From: Hyphomonadaceae bacterium
GTDB lineage: Bacteria > Pseudomonadota > Alphaproteobacteria > Caulobacterales > Aquidulcibacteraceae
DNA length: 36,568 nucleotides
NCBI GenBank assembly: GCA_019753105.1
Contig: JAIELJ010000019.1
Span: 1-36,568, forward strand
Reading direction: 5' to 3'
The position numbers and the translations under genes were made by a program. Below are positions 7,161 through 15,502 of this stretch, one piece after another. A model generated the notes under the pieces. That model ran no database searches and was not told the DNA's origin. It saw only the letters and a list, made by a program, of their open reading frames with translations. The number at the start of each line of letters is the position of its first letter. The first letter of the stretch is position 1.

Positions 7161-8213
7161 TTAGCGCCAGCCGACTTCCTCAAAAATGCGCGTCGCTTCC
7201 GCCTGATGGCGACCGAGCGCGTCGAGTGGAATGCTCTCCTCGACGAACGCGCCGAGCGCGGCCAATTCCGGCGCCGGCGTGATGCTCGGGCGAATGGGAA
7301 ACTCGGTGTTGGCCGGCGCGATCAAATTCTGCGCGGCGTCGCCGGTGAGGTATTCGAGGAACTGGATCGCGCGACCGCGACGCTTGGCGTGCAGTGTAAC
7401 GCCGCCGCCGGAAATGTTGACGTGCGTGCCGCCCGTCGTCTGGTCTGGGAAGACGAGACCGACCTTGCTCGCCACATCGCGATCAGCCGGATCTTCCGAC
7501 TTCATCAGGCGCACGAAATAGTAGTGGTTCACCACGGTCGCTTGCGCTTCGCCTGCCGCGACCGCCTTGATCTGATCGGTGTCGCTGCCTTCCGGATCGC
7601 GCGCGAAGTTGGCGCGCACGCCCGCCGCCCATTGGCGCGCGTTATCCGCGCCGTGGCGTTCGATGCGAGAAGCAAGCGTCGAAAGTTGATAGGTGTTGGT
7701 GGAAGAGCGCATCACGATCTGACCACGGAAGCGCGGCGTCGCCAGCGCGTCATAGGTCGCGACTTCTTCCGGACGCACCGCGTCTTTGCGATACATGATC
7801 ACGCGCGCGCGTTTGGTGAAGCCCCAATAGGCGCCTTCCGGATCGCGCAGGTTCGACGGTACGTTCTGCTCCAGCGTCGGCGTCGTAACGTTCTGCAGCA
7901 GGCCCGCATCCTTCAAGCGCCAGAGATTGCCGGCGTCTGCTGAAACGAAGAGATCGGCCTCGGTCGCATCGCCCTCCGCGCGGATTCGCTCAAGCAATTG
8001 CTCGGCATTGCCGGTGAGGGCGCGCACTTGAACGCCCGTCGCTTCTTCGAAGGCTGCGTAGAGCTGGCGGTCAGCGTCGTAATGACGAGCCGTATAGACG
8101 TTGACGAAGTTCTCTTCGCCGTCGCCGCTGGCGCCGCCATTTTGATTGCAGGCAGCGAGTGCAAGTGCGGATGCGCCCAAAGCGAAGCCGCGGCGGCTGA
8201 TGGAAAAGGACAA
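7161..8213 (-). CDS. fbpA: Ferric iron-binding periplasmic lipoprotein of an ABC importer
   Basis: 350 residues. The N-terminus combines a twin-arginine motif (SRRGFALGASALALAAC) with a lipobox LAAC, suggesting Tat export and lipid anchoring. The mature start NVYTARHYDADRQLYAAFEE is characteristic of the FbpA/FutA iron-binding family. Later blocks such as RSSTNTYQLSTLASRI and VVNHYYFVRLMKSEDP carry the Tyr pair (YY) that co-ordinates iron in that family. Start: TTG at 8213, because GGAG lies about eight bases upstream and no ATG or GTG is in frame before the Tat motif. A Fur-like box lies 22 bases further upstream, implying iron repression of fbpABC. Confidence 0.92.
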   Translation of the reverse strand: MSFSISRRGFALGASALALAACNQNGGASGDGEENFVNVYTARHYDADRQLYAAFEEATGVQVRALTGNAEQLLERIRAEGDATEADLFVSADAGNLWRLKDAGLLQNVTTPTLEQNVPSNLRDPEGAYWGFTKRARVIMYRKDAVRPEEVATYDALATPRFRGQIVMRSSTNTYQLSTLASRIERHGADNARQWAAGVRANFARDPEGSDTDQIKAVAAGEAQATVVNHYYFVRLMKSEDPADRDVASKVGLVFPDQTTGGTHVNISGGGVTLHAKRRGRAIQFLEYLTGDAAQNLIAPANTEFPIRPSITPAPELAALGAFVEESIPLDALGRHQAEATRIFEEVGWR

Positions 8214-8232
8214 CGGGCTCTCCGGCGCTTTG

Positions 8233-8250
8233 TTTGAGAATTATTCGCAA
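8233..8250. promoter_or_regulatory. Fur-like operator before fbpABC
   Basis: The core TGAGAATTATTCGCA (8235-8249) is a 7-1-7 inverted repeat centred on 8242: TGAGAAT against TGCGAAT on the other strand, one mismatch. It closely resembles Fur boxes of proteobacteria (GAGAAT-N-ATTCTC type). It lies 20-40 bases before the TTG start of the ferric-binding protein, where a repressor would block transcription. Fur or the related alphaproteobacterial regulator Irr could bind it; the match favours Fur. Confidence 0.75.
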
Positions 8251-8357
8251 CTAGACAGAGCCGGAGGAGAAGGTCAAGCGGGCAGACATGCGCCGCTTGA
8301 CGCAGGCGCGCCCGACTTTATGGTCCGCGCCCTTCGAGACGCCCATATCGGGCTCTC

Positions 8358-8432
8358 GGGCGCGTAGCTCAGCGGGAGAGCACTCCCTTCACACGGGAGG
8401 GGTCACAGGTTCAATCCCTGTCGCGCCCACCA
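8358..8432 (+). tRNA. tRNA-Val (anticodon CAC)
   Basis: A 75-base cloverleaf. The acceptor arms GGGCGCG and CGCGCCC pair fully, the D arm is GCTC/GAGC, the anticodon stem CTCCC/GGGAG encloses TTCACAC (anticodon CAC, reading GUG), and the T arm ACAGG/CCTGT has loop TTCAATC. The CCA end is encoded. A GC-rich hairpin at 8466-8481 downstream may mark the transcript end but has no clear T run. Confidence 0.97.
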
Positions 8433-8580
8433 CTTTCATCGATTTAGCCCACACTTTCGCGAAGCGCCGGGACGGCCCGGCCTTCAGGTTGAGCGCACAC
8501 AAGCAGCTTCGATTGAATCTGGTGACGCCTTAGACCGACGCCACGCTCTCCAACGCCATCCCGGTCGCGCCACCCCAAAC

Positions 8581-9459
8581 TCAACCCGGTTTCACGAAAC
8601 GCAGCGTCATGCGGTCGCTTTCGCCGATGGCGTCATACGGAGCGCGGTCGAAGGTTGGATCGGCGGGCTGGCCTTGTGGGGCGGTGCGGCGGATCGGCGG
8701 CAGTGTCCAGACGCCGAACGGGTGATCGCGATCGTCGCGCGGATTGGCGTTGATCTCGCTGCGGCCCGCGAGCACGAAGCCCGCGCGCTCAGCGGCTTCG
8801 ATGACGTACGATTCAGGCACGTAGCCCGTTGGCGCGCTTTGCGCGACATCGGCGCCGGGCGCTGCGCGGTGTTGCTCGACGGCGAGCACGCCGCCGGGGC
8901 GCAGTGTGCGGAAGAACTCGGCCATGTAGCGCTCAGTGGCGCCTTGGCGCGACCAATTGTGGAACGCGCGCGCGACCAAGATAAAGTCTGCTTCGTTGTC
9001 GCCGAGCGCCAATCCTGAATGCATGCCGAAATCGACGGCGGTGACGGCGCCATAGATCGAAGCGTCGGCATATTCAGTCAGAAACGCAGCGCGCGCGGTG
9101 CGTGTGCGATCGGTGGCGTTGGGGCTCGCGAGATCGAGCCAGCCGGCGACGTAGCGGCCGCCCGTGCGTTGCGCGTAGGGCGCGAGGATCGGCGTCCACC
9201 AGGAGCCACCGCCGGGCTCGATCTCAACGATGGTCGCACCCGGGCGCAGACCCCAGAAGCGGAGCGACGCGGCGGGATGGCGATACTGATCGCGCGCCCG
9301 CTCTTCGGGCGTGCGCCACGCGCCATCGACGACGGCCTGCAGCACGGCGTCGTTCTGCGCGGGTGCTGCGGCTTCGACCTGGGCAGGCGCAGGTGCGGCG
9401 GCGCACGCAGCGGCGGCGAACAGCGCCAACGCTACGCTCACGGTTTTGATCTTGCTCAT
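8581..9459 (-). CDS. Exported class I SAM-methyltransferase-like protein (COG4798 type)
   Basis: 292 residues from ATG 9459, preceded by GGGGGA. The N-terminus (MSKIKTVSVALALFAAAACA) is a signal peptide, with a Cys that could be a weak lipobox, followed by an Ala/Pro-rich linker. The body matches predicted methyltransferases of the COG4798 kind: RTPEERARDQYRHPAASLRF, a SAM motif GATIVEIEPGGGSWWTPIL, then ILVARAFHNW and LRPGGVLAVEQH. These proteins are widespread in alphaproteobacteria and lack a defined substrate. An exported protein with an intact SAM motif is odd, since SAM is cytoplasmic. It is monocistronic or last in the minus-strand run beginning at 12583. Confidence 0.85.
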   Translation of the reverse strand: MSKIKTVSVALALFAAAACAAAPAPAQVEAAAPAQNDAVLQAVVDGAWRTPEERARDQYRHPAASLRFWGLRPGATIVEIEPGGGSWWTPILAPYAQRTGGRYVAGWLDLASPNATDRTRTARAAFLTEYADASIYGAVTAVDFGMHSGLALGDNEADFILVARAFHNWSRQGATERYMAEFFRTLRPGGVLAVEQHRAAPGADVAQSAPTGYVPESYVIEAAERAGFVLAGRSEINANPRDDRDHPFGVWTLPPIRRTAPQGQPADPTFDRAPYDAIGESDRMTLRFVKPG

Positions 9460-9499
9460 GATGGGTCCCCCGAATTCCTTGGCGGTGATGTAGGCTGCG

Positions 9500-9964
9500 T
9501 CAGCGTTCAGGCAAGGCCGCTTGGTCGCTCTCGTCCTCGGCGCGATAGCGCAAGCGCACAGCGGGGATGACGCCGACATCGATCTCGATATGCGCGCATT
9601 CAAAGCCCGGCGCGCGGATGACGCGGTGCATGTCGCCAGCGCGGCGAAGCACGCTCAGCATGGATGAGCCGATCGTGTTGCCCTTCAACGCCTCGCCGCC
9701 AGCCGCTATATCAGCTTCGGCGGCAGCGACTGGCACGAAGTGCGCGATGACTTTCGGCGTGATGCCAAGCTCGATCTCGAACTCGCGCAAATGATAACCA
9801 GCGCGCCGCAGCGCCGGCAGCGCGCCGAGGAAGGCGGCCATCGTCTCTTGCAGCTTCTCCGAGCCGTAGGCCCTCAGCTCCGCGAGCTTTTCACCGGGGA
9901 GCGCGGCGAGGCCTTTAGCGTGATCGACAAAGCTCTTCTTCGGACCCGGCTCGTCGTTGGACAT
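9500..9964 (-). CDS. Uncharacterised protein coupled to an acyl-CoA dehydrogenase
   Basis: 154 residues from ATG 9964. The start shares its A with the dehydrogenase stop (TGATG), so translation is probably coupled. No signal peptide or membrane segment is visible. The N-terminal half is helical and charged (KLAELRAYGSEKLQETMAAF), the centre has REFEIELGITPKVIAHF, and the C-terminal half looks like a beta-rich domain (FECAHIEIDVGVIPAVRLRY). No family is recognised. The close link to the dehydrogenase is the only functional hint. Confidence 0.75.
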   Translation of the reverse strand: MSNDEPGPKKSFVDHAKGLAALPGEKLAELRAYGSEKLQETMAAFLGALPALRRAGYHLREFEIELGITPKVIAHFVPVAAAEADIAAGGEALKGNTIGSSMLSVLRRAGDMHRVIRAPGFECAHIEIDVGVIPAVRLRYRAEDESDQAALPER

Positions 9965-11106
9965 CACTTCCCCTGCTTCAGCATCTCGCGTGCGATGATG
10001 ATGCGTTGGATTTCGCTGGTGCCTTCGTAGAGGCGGAAGATGCGGACGTCGCGATAGAAGCGCTCGATGCCGTGATCGGCGACGTAGCCGCTGCCGCCGA
10101 AAATCTGCACCGCACGATCGGCAACGCGGCCGACCATTTCCGATGCAAAGAGTTTGCACGCGGCCGCATCCATGACGACATCTTCGCCGCGATCGCGTTT
10201 GCGCGCGGCTTCCAACACCATGGCGCGTGCGGCGTTGGTTTCGGCGCGGCAGTCGGCGAGCATGGCCTGGATCATCTGGAAGTTGGCGATGGCTTGGCCG
10301 AATTGCTTGCGCTCAGCCGCGTAACGCACGCTCTCCTCGATCAAGCGCTCAGCGACGCCGACGCACACAGAAGCGATGTGCAATCTCCCGCGATCGAGCA
10401 CTTGCATGGCGACGCGGAAGCCTTGCCCCTCTTCGCCGAGCCGGTTCTCGACCGGTACGCGGACATTGTCGAAATGCACGTCATGAATATGGGCGCCCTG
10501 CTGGCCCATCTTCTTTTCGGGCTTGCCGACGGAGACGCCCGGTAGATCGCTCGGCACCAGAAACGCTGAGACGCCGGCGCCGCCTTTCACATCCGGATTG
10601 GTGCGCGCCATCACGGTAAAGAGCGAGGCGCGCGCGGCGTTGGTGATGTAACGCTTCGAACCGTTGAGAACGTAATGATCGCCAGCAAGCTCAGCCCGCG
10701 TGCGCACTGCGCCGGAATCCGAGCCGGCTTCCGGCTCAGTCAGCGCAAATGAGGTGACGACTTCGCCGGCGGCGATGCCATGCAGCCACTTATTCTTCTG
10801 CGCTTCGGTGCCGAACATGACGAGCCCTTGGCTGCCGATGCCGACATTGGTGCCGAAGGCCGAGCGGAACGCCGGCGAGCAGCGGCAGAACTCGAACATC
10901 GTCCGGCACTCTTCCTCCATCGTGAGGCCGAGGCCGCCATATTCTTCCGGGATAGAGATGCCGAACAAGCCCAGCGCGCGCATTTCCGCGAGTGCATCGG
11001 CGGGGACCGCGTCATCCTCGGAGACCTTGGCCTCGAGTGGGATCAGGCGTTCGTTGACGAAGCGGCGGACGGCTTCGAGCAATTGGTTGAGACTGTCGTT
11101 GTCCAT
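9964..11106 (-). CDS. Acyl-CoA dehydrogenase
   Basis: 380 residues, the usual length. The ACAD signatures are in order: FGISIPEEYGGLGLT, the FAD-binding ALTEPEAGSDSG, LNGSKRYITNAA, ERKQFGQAIANFQ, FGGSGY and the C-terminal LYEGTSEIQRIIIAREML, which carries the catalytic Glu after Tyr. It oxidises an acyl-CoA thioester to the enoyl-CoA and passes electrons to ETF in the cytoplasm. Chain-length preference cannot be read from sequence. ATG 11106 is chosen: the frame stays open upstream to 11217 but that part lies in the preceding gene and does not resemble the family. The gap to the upstream gene is five bases. Confidence 0.95.
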   Translation of the reverse strand: MDNDSLNQLLEAVRRFVNERLIPLEAKVSEDDAVPADALAEMRALGLFGISIPEEYGGLGLTMEEECRTMFEFCRCSPAFRSAFGTNVGIGSQGLVMFGTEAQKNKWLHGIAAGEVVTSFALTEPEAGSDSGAVRTRAELAGDHYVLNGSKRYITNAARASLFTVMARTNPDVKGGAGVSAFLVPSDLPGVSVGKPEKKMGQQGAHIHDVHFDNVRVPVENRLGEEGQGFRVAMQVLDRGRLHIASVCVGVAERLIEESVRYAAERKQFGQAIANFQMIQAMLADCRAETNAARAMVLEAARKRDRGEDVVMDAAACKLFASEMVGRVADRAVQIFGGSGYVADHGIERFYRDVRIFRLYEGTSEIQRIIIAREMLKQGK

Positions 11107-11111
11107 GCTCG

Positions 11112-11975
11112 TCACTTCGTCCTTGCTTGTGCACCCGGCCGATCGACCGCCGCCAAGCGGCCATCGCGGCATTCCATGATTGTCATCGATGCGCTCTCGC
11201 CACGGCCGATCAGCCAATCGGCGAAGCCGTAGAAATTCTCAACGCCTTGCGGCTCGCCCATAAAATAGCCCTCGCGATCGGTGACCAGAACGAGATTGCG
11301 CGCATGCGGGCCGGCGCAGAAGCCGGGGCCGACGAGATTGCTCGGCGCCAGACCATTGCCGCCGCTGACGCCGACGAGACCTGGCAGCTCTTCAATGCGC
11401 ATCTCGTCGAGCTGACCCATGCGCGTGGGAATGTTCACGAGCGCAAGCGTCCACCCCTCGTCAATTGAGATGTTCAGCTCGCGCAATTGATCCTCGGTCA
11501 CGTAAGCGACAGCCTCGGCGCTATCGAACACCATCATTTCGTGCAAATCGCCCACGAACGGGCGCGTCACCAGCCGCCCGGGCGTCGGGCCGTTGGCGAC
11601 GAATTGACTGTAGCCATCGACATGGCTCTGCGGACGTAGAATGGAGACGATGCGGTCAAGCCCGCGCTCCATCGGCGGATCGACGGCCAGGCGCGACCAG
11701 CGATCCAGCAGAAATTCGAGCTGCGACGGGTCGCCTCGATAGAGCGTGTAGGCGTTATCGAAGTTGATCTGCATGCCATCGGCGTCGGCGCGATCCGGCC
11801 GGAACACGGTGACGCCCAGCTCATCACGGTTGACGACACGCGCCTCGGGGGCGAGTTCGCGAATCCGCGCAGCGCCGGCGTCGCGAAATTCGCTTGGCGT
11901 CAAAAGATCTTGCGCGAGGGCCGACGTCGCGCCAGCGAAAAGCGCGATCAGGGCGATGAGGATGTGTCTCAGCAT
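11112..11975 (-). CDS. Exported DUF1444-like protein
   Basis: 287 residues from ATG 11975 with a clear Sec signal peptide (MLRHILIALIALFAGATSALAQ). The mature part contains VVNRDELGVTVFRPDR, INFDNAYTLYRGDP and ISIDEGWTLALVNIP, a layout that resembles DUF1444/YtpQ proteins (a strand, then LDN-x-Y-x-x-Y). That match is from memory and moderate. A Cys near the end (MTIMECRDGR) and one in GPGFCAGPH could form a disulfide in the periplasm. The start overlaps the stop of the upstream lipoprotein gene by seven bases, and the dehydrogenase follows after five, so three genes form one unit. Confidence 0.7.
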   Translation of the reverse strand: MLRHILIALIALFAGATSALAQDLLTPSEFRDAGAARIRELAPEARVVNRDELGVTVFRPDRADADGMQINFDNAYTLYRGDPSQLEFLLDRWSRLAVDPPMERGLDRIVSILRPQSHVDGYSQFVANGPTPGRLVTRPFVGDLHEMMVFDSAEAVAYVTEDQLRELNISIDEGWTLALVNIPTRMGQLDEMRIEELPGLVGVSGGNGLAPSNLVGPGFCAGPHARNLVLVTDREGYFMGEPQGVENFYGFADWLIGRGESASMTIMECRDGRLAAVDRPGAQARTK

Positions 11976-12583
11976 ACCCGTCTCTGTGTGATGGAGCCGA
12001 TACGGCGTGGCGCGCACTCGACAGAACGCGGCTCAGTGGCGCGCGGTCGCACCTCACCCACCACAAGCTCTTCCTGGCGCAGCACTGCGCGCATGTCGCG
12101 CTCGTCGAGCCGATAGGGACGCGTCACTGAGCGCATCTCTTCGATGTTGGCTTCCCAGATGCCGAGATAGACCGCCTCGCCGGGCCTCACATCGAAAGCC
12201 GGCCGCTCCGGCCCTTCGATCAGGCCGTCGGCGGCATAATTGACGCGATCGTCGCGGATAATGCCATAGACGCCGTCGAGCGCGTATGTCCCAGGATCGA
12301 CCTCGTAGACGAAGAACTCGCCGGGAACGCCGCGCACGCGGATTGAGCCGCGCGTATTGGTTTCGGGCGAAAACGCACGGTCGTCATCGAGCGATGTAAA
12401 CCGGCCGTTGGCGTCGAGCAGGCGCCACAACAGCGTGTAGCGCGCCGAGGTGTTCTCGGCGCCTTCCGCCACGCCAATGATGACGAAGGCGCGCGGCGAT
12501 TGGCCGACATAGAAGCGATCATCATCGGGCGTGACACAGCTCGCCAGAAGCGCCGCCCCAAGAATTGCGAACAAAAACCGCAT
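11969..12583 (-). CDS. Putative outer-envelope lipoprotein
   Basis: 204 residues from ATG 12583. MRFLFAILGAALLASC ends in a canonical lipobox (LASC). The mature protein is beta-rich and acidic, with RAFVIIGVAEGAENTS, GVPGEFFVYEVDPGTYALDGV and PGEAVYLGIWEANI. The last pattern resembles small DUF2846-like surface domains that present a prealbumin-like fold, but the match is weak. It heads a minus-strand unit and is divergent from the thioesterase gene, with only 77 bases between the starts to hold both promoters. Confidence 0.75.
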   Translation of the reverse strand: MRFLFAILGAALLASCVTPDDDRFYVGQSPRAFVIIGVAEGAENTSARYTLLWRLLDANGRFTSLDDDRAFSPETNTRGSIRVRGVPGEFFVYEVDPGTYALDGVYGIIRDDRVNYAADGLIEGPERPAFDVRPGEAVYLGIWEANIEEMRSVTRPYRLDERDMRAVLRQEELVVGEVRPRATEPRSVECAPRRIGSITQRRVC

Positions 12584-12660
12584 CGTCCCCGCCCTTGCTC
12601 CTCGGGTCATACCATGTCAGCACGCCCGCCCGACAAGCGAAAAGGCTGGGAGAAAAGCTC

Positions 12661-13113
12661 ATGAGCGCAGATGGCGCGACGCCGTCAGGGCCCACAATCA
12701 TCGCAGACGGGCCGTTTGCGGGCTGGACCACCTGGAGTAATGGCGCGGATCCCTTCGAGAGCGCTGTTGGGCCGTTCTGTTTCACGATCGAGGACGGCCG
12801 CGCGCGCTGCGCTTTCGAGCCGAAGCCGCATCATCTGAATGGCGGCGGAACCATCCATGGCGGCGCACTTATGAGCTTTGCGGACTTTGCGCTTTTCGCC
12901 ATTGCGCACAATGCGTTGAGCGGAGACGTCAAGGCTGTGACGCTCACCTGTAACAGCGAGTTCGTTGGCGCAGGCAACCTCGATGCGATCGTGGAGGCGC
13001 ATGGCGAGGTATTGCGGAACACGCGCTCACTCATCTTCGTGCGCGGGCTAATTACACAAAGGTCACGTCCGATCCTTGCTTTTTCCGGCACGCTAAAGAA
13101 AATCGTGGCCTGA
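12661..13113 (+). CDS. PaaI-family hotdog thioesterase
   Basis: 150 residues from ATG 12661, preceded by GGGAGAAAAGCTC as ribosome binding site. The hotdog signature NGGGTIHGGALMSFADFALF has the HGG turn and the acidic residue on the central helix that act in PaaI/4HBT-type acyl-CoA thioesterases. Strand blocks TLTCNSEFVGAGNLDAIVEA and ILAFSGTLKKI complete the domain. It should hydrolyse an acyl- or aryl-CoA; the substrate is unknown. It is followed after ten bases by the CHAD gene. Confidence 0.88.
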   Translation: MSADGATPSGPTIIADGPFAGWTTWSNGADPFESAVGPFCFTIEDGRARCAFEPKPHHLNGGGTIHGGALMSFADFALFAIAHNALSGDVKAVTLTCNSEFVGAGNLDAIVEAHGEVLRNTRSLIFVRGLITQRSRPILAFSGTLKKIVA

Positions 13114-13123
13114 GGGGTACGGA

Positions 13124-13918
13124 ATGAGATCGCCGGGTCCGGCATTCAATTTGCGCGCAGCGCTGACGCAAGAATTGCGCGCCGCTGCTGAAGAGCTCGA
13201 CAAGTCTACGAGCAAGCCGAAAACGATCCATCGCGCGCGCGTGCGGTTGAAGCGCGCGCGCGCTCTGGCGCGGATCGGTCATGCGTGTGCGCCTGGACTT
13301 TCCAACGTGTTCAACGATTCCGCGCGCGCTGTGATGCGCACACTCGCTGAAGCGCGCGATCTCGCAGCACTGGCGGAAGCTGCGCGCAAGACGGCAGGCC
13401 ACGCCGCCAAGCGCGAGGCCGCGGCACTCGAAGCCATCGCCGAAGAAATCGACGCTGACCGCGCCGCACTCGGCCCCCCCGATCTCGAACTCGTGCGCAG
13501 CGGATTGCGCGATCTCGCGGCGCTGGCGCAGGTTTGGCCAGAGGCCTCAGCGCGTCAAATCGAACGCGGCGCCGACCGGCTTGTCCGCAAAGCACGCATC
13601 GCGCGCCGGCGCGCCAGCGACGCCAGCAATCCAGAGCGCCGCCACCATTGGCGCAAGCGCGAAAAAGACCGGCTGTTCGCTGCAACGTTGCTTGAGGACG
13701 CGTGGCCAACACGCCGGCGGCGTAAGCTGGGCGCAAAGCTGGGCGATGTCTTGGGCGACGAACGGGATGCGCTCTTGTTGATCGAGCATGTGCTGAACGC
13801 ACCATCGTGCGACGGCAAAACAGGCAAGCGCGCTCTGAAGGCGTTGCAGCGGCGGCTCAATGTGCTTGCGACGCGCGCCAACGATCTGGGCGCACGGGTG
13901 CACGCGGGCGGCGCTTAA
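13124..13918 (+). CDS. CHAD domain protein (polyphosphate-binding type)
   Basis: 264 residues, extremely rich in Arg and Ala, all helical. The CHAD hallmarks are conserved histidines in basic helices: TIHRARVRLKRARALARI near residue 35, and RRHHWRKREKDRLF near 175, with a further basic stretch TRRRRKLGAKLGDVLGDERD. CHAD domains bind inorganic polyphosphate and locate proteins to polyphosphate granules. No triphosphatase (CYTH) domain is fused. The stop TAA overlaps the opposite-strand GST stop at the palindrome TTAA (13915-13918). Confidence 0.9.
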   Translation: MRSPGPAFNLRAALTQELRAAAEELDKSTSKPKTIHRARVRLKRARALARIGHACAPGLSNVFNDSARAVMRTLAEARDLAALAEAARKTAGHAAKREAAALEAIAEEIDADRAALGPPDLELVRSGLRDLAALAQVWPEASARQIERGADRLVRKARIARRRASDASNPERRHHWRKREKDRLFAATLLEDAWPTRRRRKLGAKLGDVLGDERDALLLIEHVLNAPSCDGKTGKRALKALQRRLNVLATRANDLGARVHAGGA

Positions 13919-14535
13919 GCCGCGACTTGCCCGGCTGCGCGGTTCGAGAAGGCCTCACGCCAGCGCTTCAGGTGCGGAAGATCGTCGCCCGGCCGCCAGC
14001 GCATCATCTTGGCGAAGTCCATGCCACAGGCGGCTGTGATGTCGGCTATGGTGAAGCGTTCGCCGGCGATCCACGCGCGGCGCGCAAGTTCGTCATTGAG
14101 CCAAGTCGCCATGCGCATCGCTTGACCTTGATTATAAGTCGCGACCTCGGCGTTCTGATTGCGCTCTACCGCGCCCAACACCGGATTACCGTGCCGCACC
14201 CACATCATCAGCGGCATCGAGAACAGCAATTCCATGCGGCGATCCCACATCTCGATGAAGGCGCGCTCGAAAGCGTCGCGGCCCATGAGGTTCGGCTCGG
14301 GCTGCATCGCTTCGATGTAAGAGCAAATGGCGCGGCTTTCGGTCAGCGTTCGGCCGTCGTCGAGTTCGAGTGTCGGGATCTGCGAGAGCGGGCTCTTCTT
14401 GCGGAAGTCTTCGGTACGATGCTCGCCCTCCTGCAGATTGAGGCTGACGATCTCGATATCGGTGATGCCCTTCTCGGCCAGGAACATCATCACCCGGCGC
14501 GGATTCGGCGCATAAGGCGCGACATAGAGTTTCAT
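13915..14535 (-). CDS. Glutathione S-transferase family protein
   Basis: 206 residues from ATG 14535. The thioredoxin-like N-terminal domain shows MKLYVAPYAPNPRRVMMFL, the cis-Pro block SQIPTLELDDGRTLTES and the glutathione-binding SRAICSYIE. The helical C-terminal domain has the hydrophobic-staple region GERFTIADITAACGMDFA. It should conjugate or transfer glutathione in the cytoplasm; the class is not certain. The frame extends upstream to 14577 but the extra residues do not fit the family. It is divergent from the SDR gene with 67 bases between starts. Confidence 0.92.
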   Translation of the reverse strand: MKLYVAPYAPNPRRVMMFLAEKGITDIEIVSLNLQEGEHRTEDFRKKSPLSQIPTLELDDGRTLTESRAICSYIEAMQPEPNLMGRDAFERAFIEMWDRRMELLFSMPLMMWVRHGNPVLGAVERNQNAEVATYNQGQAMRMATWLNDELARRAWIAGERFTIADITAACGMDFAKMMRWRPGDDLPHLKRWREAFSNRAAGQVAA

Positions 14536-14602
14536 CGTGCTTCTCCCGGGCGCTCGGCTAGAACGCTGATCCGACACCGATCATAGAACAGGATTGCTTC
14601 CC

Positions 14603-15502
14603 ATGTCCGACATTCGCTTCGACGACCAGGTCGTTATCGTCACCGGCGCGGGCGGCGGCCTGGGGCGCTGCCACGCGCTTGAGTTCGCGCGCCGTGGCGC
14701 AAAGGTCGTCGTGAACGATCTCGGCGGCGCGATGGACGGCGCGGGCGGATCGTCCGCTGCGGCGGATGCTGTCGTTGCGGAAATCAAGGCCGCGGGCGGC
14801 GAGGCGATCTCCGACGGCGCTTCGGTGACGGACGATAAGGGCGTTGCCAATCTGGCGGCGCGCACGATGGATACATGGGGGCGGATCGACGTGCTCGTCG
14901 CCAATGCCGGCATCCTGCGCGACAAAAGCTTTGCCAAGATGGAGATCGCCGATTTCAGCGCCGTGCTCGATGTGCACGTCATGGGCACGATGAAGCCGAT
15001 CAAGGCGATGTGGGAGATCATGCGTAACCAGAATTATGGGCGCATCGTCGTCACCACCTCGTCTTCCGGTCTCTACGGCAATTTCGGCCAAGCCAATTAT
15101 GGCGCAGCCAAGCTCGGCCTCGTCGGTCTCATGAACACGCTCAAGATCGAAGGCGGCAAGAACGATATTCGCGTCAACGCCATCTCACCGGTCGCGGCGA
15201 CGCGCATGACCGACAACATCATGCCGCCCGAGATGCTGGCGAAGTTCGCGCCTGAGCACGTGACGCCGGGCGTTGTGTATCTCGCGTCAAAAGAAGCGCC
15301 CACGGGCGCGATCCTGACCGCCGGCGCGGGCGTCTTCGCGCTCGCGCAGATCGTGGAAACCGAAGGCGCGTTCGTCGGCGAAGGCGCAAGCGCTGAAGCG
15401 GTGCGCGACGCCTGGAGCACGATCACGAACCCGGCCGGCGCCGAGGCCTATCAAGGCGGCGGCGGGCAAACGCAGAAGTTTTTGCGCAAGTCTTCGTCCT
15501 AG
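14603..15502 (+). CDS. SDR oxidoreductase, peroxisomal MFE2 / 3-hydroxyacyl-CoA dehydrogenase-like
   Basis: 299 residues from ATG 14603. The NAD-binding motif TGAGGGLGRCHALEFARRGA (14-33) is followed by VVVNDLGGAMDGAGGSS, which is characteristic of the N-terminal dehydrogenase domain of MFE-2/HSD17B4. NAG (101-103), catalytic Ser in TTSSSG, Y166 and K170 (YGAAK) are present. It probably oxidises (3R)-hydroxyacyl-CoA or a steroid alcohol. Several acyl-CoA dehydrogenases in the window fit a beta-oxidation-like role. A TTG nine bases upstream is a less likely start. It ends at CTAG shared with the nucleoside transporter. Confidence 0.9.
   Translation: MSDIRFDDQVVIVTGAGGGLGRCHALEFARRGAKVVVNDLGGAMDGAGGSSAAADAVVAEIKAAGGEAISDGASVTDDKGVANLAARTMDTWGRIDVLVANAGILRDKSFAKMEIADFSAVLDVHVMGTMKPIKAMWEIMRNQNYGRIVVTTSSSGLYGNFGQANYGAAKLGLVGLMNTLKIEGGKNDIRVNAISPVAATRMTDNIMPPEMLAKFAPEHVTPGVVYLASKEAPTGAILTAGAGVFALAQIVETEGAFVGEGASAEAVRDAWSTITNPAGAEAYQGGGGQTQKFLRKSSS

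Noticed and set aside
8466-8481. GCCGGG/CCCGGC hairpin after tRNA-Val
   Set aside because: No T run follows, so a terminator call is not supported; kept only as a remark.
12614-12664. 16-codon frame ending ATGA with the thioesterase start
   Set aside because: Could be a leader peptide, but it has no ribosome binding site and no codon pattern suggesting regulation.
13311-13903. Several long minus-strand frames opposite the CHAD gene
   Set aside because: They arise from the Arg/Ala-rich codon use of the CHAD gene; no ribosome binding site or domain.
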